From contig CM060961.1 of assembly GCA_030765045.1 (NCBI GenBank), positions 139,944,038-140,008,037 of the forward strand: a DNA stretch of 64,000 nucleotides. The letters run 5' to 3'. The notes beneath the pieces were generated by a model. That model was not told where the DNA came from, did not search any database, and saw only the letters and a list, made by a program, of their open reading frames with translations. Numbering within the stretch: position 1 is the first letter of the stretch; every line of letters begins with the position of its first letter. Positions 57,339 through 64,000 of this stretch are shown piece by piece. This stretch comes from Tenodera sinensis (taxonomy: Eukaryota; Arthropoda; Insecta; Mantodea; Mantidae). Made by a program: the position numbers and the translations under genes.

Positions 57339-57405
57339 CTGAAGATGCCCAACGGAATCTTGGGCGAAACGTCAGACAATTTATCGACTGGACCACGGCA
57401 TGTAA
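57339..57405 (+). repeat. Dispersed CTGAAGA...GAAAC stem motif, locus A
   Basis: CTGAAGA (57339-57345), T, GCCCAA, CGGAAT, TTGGGC and GAAAC (57366-57370): a perfect 6-bp stem joins the two conserved blocks. Downstream ATCGACTGGACCACGGC matches locus B at 14180-14262. Confidence 0.8.
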
Positions 57406-58460
57406 GCCCAAAATCTACCATCTAGTGTTTTCATTTGTTGCTAACTTCACATAAATGATTATGTAGACTTCCACGGCCTTTGTCCATTACTTCTTTCTCT
57501 TTTCCGACATGGGCCGCGTCTTTTTGACTTTTTTTTACTTTCTTAAAAAAGCAAGAAGTTTAAATAAATAGCAACAAGACGCAGTCCATACCGGAAACAA
57601 GAAAGAAGTAATTTCACACGCTTCAAACTTTAAGTGAAGGGTTACTCATATAAATATTGTTACTTTAGTTTTGATTTTCGTTCAGATAAAGTACTAAATA
57701 AGATACATGTAACATATAATATTGGTGTTTTATTATTTTGAGAACTAAAGTTACGTTGCAAGTTCAAAAGCATAACATCCATTGCAAGATTTCTCTGCAC
57801 AGTGTTCAACACGTGCAATTCCGTACAGAACTAAAATTTATATCAGTTATGATGGCCCCTAAGGATACACTATACACAACTACTTTGGGTTAATATCTTT
57901 CACCATTGGACTCCTATTTGTAATATTTTTTCTTATTTAAGAGCTAAAGCACTAACTCAGACTTTTAATAAAATAGCTAAATTTGATTTTTAACACATTG
58001 TACATAATTTTATAAAGGCTTTATTTAACAACAATCAGTTAAGTTACAAAACCCATCCGTTACCCTATTTTAGGGCTATTTTCATCCACGGTGTATTCAA
58101 AATGGGTCAATTAGGTTAATAGCGCATATGCCAATTAAATGCAGTATTAAGAGAAGCAACTCTTTCTCTGTAATTTTATTTTCTGAAAACAAGCTTGAAC
58201 GACTAATTTGGCATCTGGAGTCCCTCAATGGCGGCTGTCATCGCTTCTACAGTATGATAATGCAACTAGGAGGAACAAGGCAGAAGTCACACTTCTTAAA
58301 TCACCCAAGCACGTTAAAGTTAAACCAAGCGAATAAAACAAAAATTCTGATTGTTGTCTTAGACTTTGTGCAAATCCAGAGGGTGCATTACCGAAGAACG
58401 TTTTTTTTGTGCGCTGTAGGTTTGAACCTATACATTTGTTAAATTTTTTTGATAATGGTT
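57406..58460. other. No feature recognised
   Basis: AT-rich DNA with short frames only. Confidence 0.4.
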
Positions 58461-58467
58461 TCTCGGG

Positions 58468-58571
58468 CTAACAGCGGGGTCAAATTTGGGTAACTTAAGT
58501 TTCCTTGAGGATGGTGGCAGGCTTAGTTGCTGAAAGCTTGGGCCGTTATCCAAATTTTACCCAGCTGTTAG
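58468..58571. repeat. ~27-bp inverted repeat enclosing a GAGGATG...GAAAG motif (locus D)
   Basis: CTAACAGCGGGGTCAAATTT at 58468 pairs with its reverse complement ending at 58571, about 23 of 27 bases. The 50-bp centre contains TTGAGGATGGTGGCAGGC and GCTGAAAGCTTGGGCC, which resemble the other dispersed stem motifs. Confidence 0.7.
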
Positions 58572-58609
58572 TCCAAAAAACTACCAGCAATAACCAACGG
58601 GATATCTTA

Positions 58610-58975
58610 AACTTATAAAATATCTTAAATATATGGCATTCAAAATCGTTCGAGCCATTTTTGAGAAAACCAACATTTTCTATGTAAAGGGTAGTTTAGG
58701 GTGGAGAAATTTTCTTCAAAATCTTATTGTCGCATCCTTAAAATATAGTAAACTGAAATACCAACTTTGGTTTTTAACCGACTTCTGGATCTGGAGTTAC
58801 GCCGTTCAGAGGCAAGATACACAGGCACGCACGCGCGCGCGCACGTGTACCGTTTTCTAAATCTGCTTTTTTGGATTCCGGGGACCTCAAAACATATATT
58901 TCCGGCGAAACCTCGATATCGAAATTTTTTAGTCGAAAACATTACTTTCCCTGCTTACTATACGTACTGAAGAAG
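58610..58975 (+). repeat. Dispersed ~0.9-kb repeat, 3' half
   Basis: ATATCTTAAATATATGGCAT, AAGGGTAGTTTAGGGTGGAG, TTGGTTTTTAACCGACTTCT, a GC/AC-alternating array (58818-58848) and TTTTGGATTCCGGGGACCTC follow the order of 41080-41440. Confidence 0.88.
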
Positions 58976-59375
58976 TGGGTTGAAAATAACAATAGGCGTA
59001 ATTTTTGAAAATCTGTAACTTGTACCTGTACCCAGTGGTGATCGCATACTCGCACCTGCACACCTAATAATTTTTTCCTATGTGAATGTGTATTTACCTT
59101 TATGGAGATGCATACGAGAAAGTCGAATGCCGAACTTTCTTGTATATGAAGTTGCTCTTTCAATTTTTCGCGCCCTCTTTGCCAATTGCTAGCGCATTCA
59201 ATCAACAAGCTCTAGAGACGCATAAACCCGATTTTGCGACTGTTGGAGGAAGCTTTAGGATTGAGGGTCGCGGGGATCGGTACAAAGCTTGCATTTAAGA
59301 GCGTGACGAGTTAAAGCAGCATGATCCACAAGGCCAAGAGAAGCGATTGTTGCCGCGCAGCGTATTGCGTTCTCG
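58976..59375. other. No feature recognised
   Basis: Short frames only. Confidence 0.4.
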
Positions 59376-59401
59376 TTTTTTTTTTTTTTTTTTTTTTTTT
59401 T
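59376..59401. repeat. Poly(T), 26 bases
   Basis: A pure T run. It could be the tail of a minus-strand retroposed sequence to its left, but nothing was recognised there. Confidence 0.95.
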
Positions 59402-61100
59402 GTTCTCAGATTTCCTTGCTACGAGCGTTTCCCATCCTCTCGTTTAGCGGAAGTTCCAATCAACCTGGCAGTTAGCCAACTTGACGTTTCCAAATATAAT
59501 GTAGCCATTTTCCATATTATAAGACAATTATGCTAATGTTTTAAACAAAATTACATCTATTTTTATTAAACCATTATGAATGCATATAATTACTCTTCAT
59601 GTCGCAATTTACTTAGACCAATACTTCAGTTTGAAATAGTTATTTTATTATCATGTTTATTATTGTTTTTTGTGTTTGTGTTTCTGGCAGCAAATTGTAT
59701 GCAGTTGTGTCTGCTCATAGCGAGAAATTTGAATCTGTGCAAGTGTGGAAATAAATAGCATGGCGGAACTGAAGGAATTAAATCTTTCGGGTTTATTCGT
59801 AGAGGAGGAGCTGTTTTCCATGCTTATTGTTTACGTGTGAGAGAAACGCCATCTGGAAAATAATGGTTGTTGTGATATTGGTCATTTAAAACTAAAAATG
59901 GCAAAAAATGTGAGCTCAAATGTCCATATGAATTGCGAATTAGAATTGTGTGGTGTGTGTCAGAGAGAGAACGAAAGTAAAGGTGGAGAGGATGTAATAT
60001 ACTGCACACCCACTGCGACAAGTCACGAGCCGCCAGTGAGAGAAAGTAAAAATAAATTAATTCAAATGACCGAATAAATCACGCGCTGTGGAAGCTTCAG
60101 GAAAAGAAAAGCAAATTGAAGCATCTAAAACACTTGGCATAAATGAGGAAGCTGCAGAATATTGCTGCTGCTTGGCAGGATTTGCAAAATTTACGGTATT
60201 CTTTATTTTGTATTGAGACCTGCGAGTTGGAATAATTTTACTGTTTAGGGTGCAGATGATCTAGTGCCCCGTTGCCGTTATTCACTTGGATAACAGTCAT
60301 ATTTGGTGCTTTAAATATGTCTTTCTTCGTAAATTGGAATAAATTACTGTATTACTTATATTTCCTAAATGATGTCCATTTAAAATGAATCAACTAACAA
60401 CTCTGTTGGTCATGCTTTTAAAGATTTAACTATCGCATAATCTTCTGCATCCCCTTGCATCCATAACGAAATGTGTAATGAAACTTAAACGTTTGTTAGC
60501 AGGAAAACTAATGTAAATTGTACGCTGTTTCGTAAATGGCCTGAACTTTAGGTAAGAGGAGTAAATTTCACTTACAATTAGGCCATGCATAATATACATA
60601 ATATTTTGGGGGGTGGAGGGAGTAAAGTGAAGGAGAGAAACCAGGTAACATGAAAGGATTGTGAGGATTCAGAAACTTCCGCTGATGTACTTCCGTTATT
60701 AGCCTCCGCTAATTGAGGAACTACCAGGCTATAGACCTGGCAGGATTTTCTGACTTCAGTACTAGAGAATATTGAGGCCCTTAGAAGGAACGGCAGAGCA
60801 GCGGAGCAGAAGAGAAGGAAATTCAGAAGAAACATCTTTATTCATAACAACAAGAAAGCTTGTGGCGACGCTTCATATGAACTGCTAATAGCTGGTGTGA
60901 CATTGATGTTTGTTGGACCTAGCGAGTCATATTCTCAATGAAGTTACAAGGACGTAGTCTTCATCGAGTCTGTGTTGGCCGAGCTGTAGCTGTTTCAGGC
61001 CTTTGATAATCTATGAATTTACACTTAGAGTGGTGAAGCAATTGAAGCTTCACAACTGATACTTCAGAGACACTCCGCCACGGAAATCGGTTGTTGCTGC
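59402..61100. other. No feature recognised
   Basis: AT-rich to about 60600, then more GC-balanced. The stretch about 60425-60500 may be a decayed minus-strand scrap of the ~0.9-kb repeat (CCCCTTGCATCCATAACG). Confidence 0.4.
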
Positions 61101-61121
61101 TGATCTCAATGCTGTTGGTAA

Positions 61122-61640
61122 TCAAGAGAAGAGATAGTACGGCGTCCTCGATGTTCTTGTCAATTCTGTAGGGATGGATGCAATGCTCTTGGGTTTCTCT
61201 TCATTGACTATTTCTGGATGGTTAGTTGGATTTTGGTAAGTTTGCCTGGTTACTGCAGCGAAGCTTTTGTTGATTTCACGTTGTTTGGTGGAACTTGGTG
61301 ATTTCTTCCTGTACTGCAGCTGAAGCTTCATGAAGTATGAAAAGCTGATCCCCTATTGCTGGGAGGGCGGAAGTGACGGCATCTGCGTTGAGTTGAGCAG
61401 CGGCATCTGATTATTGCTGCTACTTTGTCGACGACAAAGGCTGAGGTCACGTCGGTGGTTGACAGGTGGAAACAGTGGGAGGCCATGGGGAAAACCCTGT
61501 CCGTACCTTCATTAGACCGCAGCAAGTAGTGCAGAACCTCTTTTGAAGGGTCGGATCAATCTGCTGGAATATCGACGTCAAAGAAGTTGCATTGCACTAG
61601 TGACAGTAGGCGGTGGAGTCCTAGTCCGATAGTTTAACAT
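61122..61640 (-). other. Weak coding-like segment, unrecognised
   Basis: On the minus strand two neighbouring frames look more protein-like than their flanks. About 61600-61430 reads KEVLHYLLRSNEGTDRVFPM and TTDVTSAFVVDKVAAIIR. After a shift, about 61415-61290 reads LNADAVTSALPAIGDQLFIL and HEASAAVQEEITKFHQTT, a likely helix. The shift suggests a pseudogene, perhaps a transposon gag, but I do not recognise a family. Confidence 0.25.
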
Positions 61641-62180
61641 GGTCATTCTTTTTAAAGTTGCGTAGTTTGCGCTCTGTCTCGAAGGTGGTCGTGGTTACAA
61701 CATGAGTGTTGAGAAATTCCAAGATACTGGTTGGACGTTGCGTCTCTGCTCAGTAGTCGTCGAGCACCAAGTTGAGACACCGCTACTGACGAGAATAGCT
61801 ACGTTGCTACCAGTGGAGGGCGTGCGACTGGATGGACGCTGCTTCTGTAGATGGCGCTAGTAACGTTGAAGATGGCGCCGGTCGATTCACAAGTTTGTGC
61901 TGTGGCCAGGACAGCAGAAACTATGACGGCAGTTGCTGACATTGGTGAAGGCGCGGCGTGTCTGCGAGGTTTTCTCCTTACCATCTTGACCCAAAGAGTG
62001 GTAGAATTTGGCTCAACTTGGACATTAAGCCCAGGGGCAGGAGAGGGATGGAGTGAAGAAGAATGAGGAAATACATTTGCTCAAGGATTTTATTGCTATG
62101 CAACTTCCCAATGGTTATCTCTTTAGTAGAGAAATCTCAGCTATTCTAAGTTCTTATTTAAGTAATAAAAGTGTGTACAT
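61641..62180. other. GC-richer unassigned DNA
   Basis: Contains two AGATGGCGC words and an Ala-rich frame on either strand. No assignable feature. Confidence 0.35.
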
Positions 62181-62184
62181 AAAT

Positions 62185-62370
62185 CCTCTGATGTGCTACA
62201 TTTACGTGAGTTTCTCTAACCGTTAACATTATTTTCATTTAGAGTATGTAGACTATTCTTGCAGAAGCTTATTCTTCTGTATACTTCAAGTTAATTCAGA
62301 TAAAGGATTTTATTACACATTTGGTTATGTGTACAATGGAAATGGTATAATTAAATGTTTGCAAACTGAT
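62185..62370 (+). repeat. Dispersed ~0.9-kb repeat, diverged 5' part
   Basis: CCTCTGATGTGCTACATTTA, GTTTCTCTAACC and TTAATTCAGATAAAGG follow the family's 5' order but are diverged. Confidence 0.55.
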
Positions 62371-63560
62371 CAATATCCACTAGTCTTGAAATTCAGTTGA
62401 AACCAAGAATGGTTATCTCGGAAACGGCCGATGCCACGAAAAGGTTATCTGAAATTGTGTGTACATATATTATTTGTGTAGTGCGCTTTCTTTCTGTGTC
62501 ACGACTTACCCGTTATGTGAAATTATGCAGAATTCCCTGCGACTGAGTGAGACTTCACAGAGAGCTCTTAGAAGATTTAATATTTGTGTTTTGTTTGCAT
62601 ATTAATATTTTAAATTTATTGGCACCAATTTAATCAAGAAATCAAACATTTTCCAAACAAAGGCATATTAATACCATTCTTTGTACATATTTTGTTCAAA
62701 ATATAAAAAAAAAATGTTTCTGGTAATGTGTAGTTTGCAGTAAGGGAAAATGTCTTGTACCTTTGGAAAATCCTGTAACGAATGAAAAACACTAGTTGCT
62801 GCTAAATAAACCGCTTGTCACTTAGGCGCTTAGCGAAGCGCAAAAGTTACACTGGAAACACTGTTGCGCATACTAAGAACTTAACACAACTGATTCTTTG
62901 ATTCGAATCACAAATGAACTGCACTTGATATTGTCCGCTGCATTAGACTGAAATCTCACTGTCAGCTGTCTAGTGAAAAAATGTCCACTCTCAGCTCAAC
63001 TGTCAACTCCAACTTGTCCCGATTAGGTTAAACTTGACTAGAGAACTCACCAACTTCTTATGTAGGCCTCAGACAGAAATGGGACGTTTTGAAAGGGAAT
63101 CTACTGGAACTGCCTAAAAGAAATCTTCGGAAGCCGAGAGGCAAAGCATAATGGCTTCTTGTTCTGCCGAAGAAGCGCTATTGACCGCACCAAGGTCTAG
63201 ATAGACAGCGTCGACCCCGCGGTGAGTCTGGCAGGTAGATTGACACGGCGGTAACAATACTGAATTTATACACTGCGGCACTGAATCAGGACAGAAAATT
63301 ACAATGCCAAAGCCGGGATTTGAGTCACATCAAATTCTCCAACTGACTCGTATTTTCCCCCATAAACTACAAGGAGAACTCAAATTCATAAGAGATAGCA
63401 TAATCTAATAACGACTTATAATGCTGTGAATACTGAGTTCCGAGCTTAATACTTTAACCAACTATAAGGTCAATAAATGGAAATTAATTGACATACTTGG
63501 TTAAACTTTAACATCTTATGGTTTACTAGAAACAATGCTAGCCAGTTGGAGAATTTAATG
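62371..63560. other. No feature recognised
   Basis: No gene-like frame or repeat boundary found. Confidence 0.4.
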
Positions 63561-63571
63561 TCATGCATGTT

Positions 63572-63700
63572 ACCACGGTAGCTCAGTGGTTAGAGCAAAC
63601 AGATAGATACAGGAAGATCCCAGTTCAAATCCCAGCCACGACATTGCATTTTTCTGTCTCACTCGACCCTTTCCAAGCTTGCCCTACACATGGCTAGTGT
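63572..63700 (+). repeat. tRNA-derived SINE or tRNA pseudogene
   Basis: CGGTAGCTCAGTGGTTAGAG is a near-perfect A box with a pairing D-arm, and CCCAGTTCAAATCCCAGCC a B-box T-arm. The acceptor ends do not pair, so a functional tRNA is unlikely. A short body follows. Confidence 0.6.
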
Positions 63701-63759
63701 GAAAAAACAACTCATTCGCATTATATATGAGGTTCCTATTATTAAACATTTTCTTATTT

Positions 63760-63945
63760 AGTTATACGTTCGCGCGTTTACATACAAACATGGTCACAAC
63801 CATATACATATTATAAAAGTGCTTTATTTGGATTCAGTAGGCTTTAAAACGCGCATTTCAGGTGAAATATTAATATCGAACTTTCAGTTGCAATACAATT
63901 ACTCCGCCATATATGTAAGTACTAGGTACATGAGAGAGAACGTGA
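63760..63945 (+). repeat. Dispersed ~0.9-kb repeat, diverged 3' part
   Basis: TTTGGATTCAGTAGGCTTTA, AAACGCGCATTTCAGGTGAA and TCGAACTTTCAGTTGCAATA align with the 3' block (TTTGGATTCAGAGGGTC, TTCCGGTGAAATCTCGAC). Confidence 0.65.
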
Positions 63946-64000
63946 AAATTAATTAAAATGGTGAAAATGTTGCAATAGTAGTATTTAAGGTTATTTTGCA

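Noticed and set aside
63572..63645. Functional tRNA gene
   Set aside because: Internal promoter boxes are good, but the acceptor arms do not pair and the anticodon arm is unclear. Called SINE-like.

Overview
This is a repeat-dominated window from an animal nuclear genome, most likely an insect. The evidence is the TE mix (Jockey-like, RTE-like and RNase H-bearing non-LTR elements, Bel/Pao, a P element with a THAP domain, hAT, piggyBac, Tigger/pogo and mariner-like DNA elements), several tRNA-derived SINE-like units, AT-rich unique DNA and abundant microsatellites. The combination resembles large polyneopteran genomes (cockroach or termite type), but that placement is an inference from repeat style. 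I found no convincing host protein-coding gene. Every recognisable coding segment belongs to a mobile element, and almost all are broken.

Layout. 1-2650: two same-orientation copies of one Jockey-like LINE. 3066-4179: a hAT element with an exact 8-bp target duplication. 4858-5778: a TTAA-flanked inverted-repeat element. 6330-9359: ORF1 (gag) pieces of a non-LTR element, with a DDE transposase fragment in the same interval. 9395-10980: piggyBac and hAT transposase remains on the minus strand. 12100-16080: a decayed Bel/Pao element with an (ATT)n array and a TA-flanked MITE inside it. 16113-16680: a Jockey-like ORF1 remnant on the minus strand. 18945-22148: a P element with both 31-bp termini preserved around a broken THAP transposase. 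22465-31170: a tandem duplication, SINE-like units, dispersed repeats and unassigned AT-rich DNA. 32110-36955: a tract of about 4.85 kb built almost entirely of TCC and TCA triplets. 37300-42700: SINEs, a Tigger element carrying two nested insertions, and copies of a dispersed ~0.9-kb repeat with a microsatellite core. 43560-44577: a compound simple repeat. 46150-47470: an RTE-like LINE remnant. 47715-48270: an LTR-like promoter segment. 49130-49850: a mariner-like element. 51845-52778: a LINE 3' end with an RNase H domain. 55690-57400: a second gag-only non-LTR copy, a third copy of the first LINE's 3' end and short hammerhead-like motifs. 58468-63945: a palindrome, more copies of the ~0.9-kb repeat, a weak coding-like segment and a SINE-like unit.

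The elements are related mainly by nesting and shared families. The Bel/Pao zinc-knuckle region is split by a MITE. The Tigger element is split by a SINE with a 15-bp target duplication and by the ~0.9-kb repeat. A SINE sits inside a GCC-type triplet array. The gag-only element occurs twice with the same 3' end and no reverse transcriptase. Boundaries given as approximate rest on comparisons by eye within the window.
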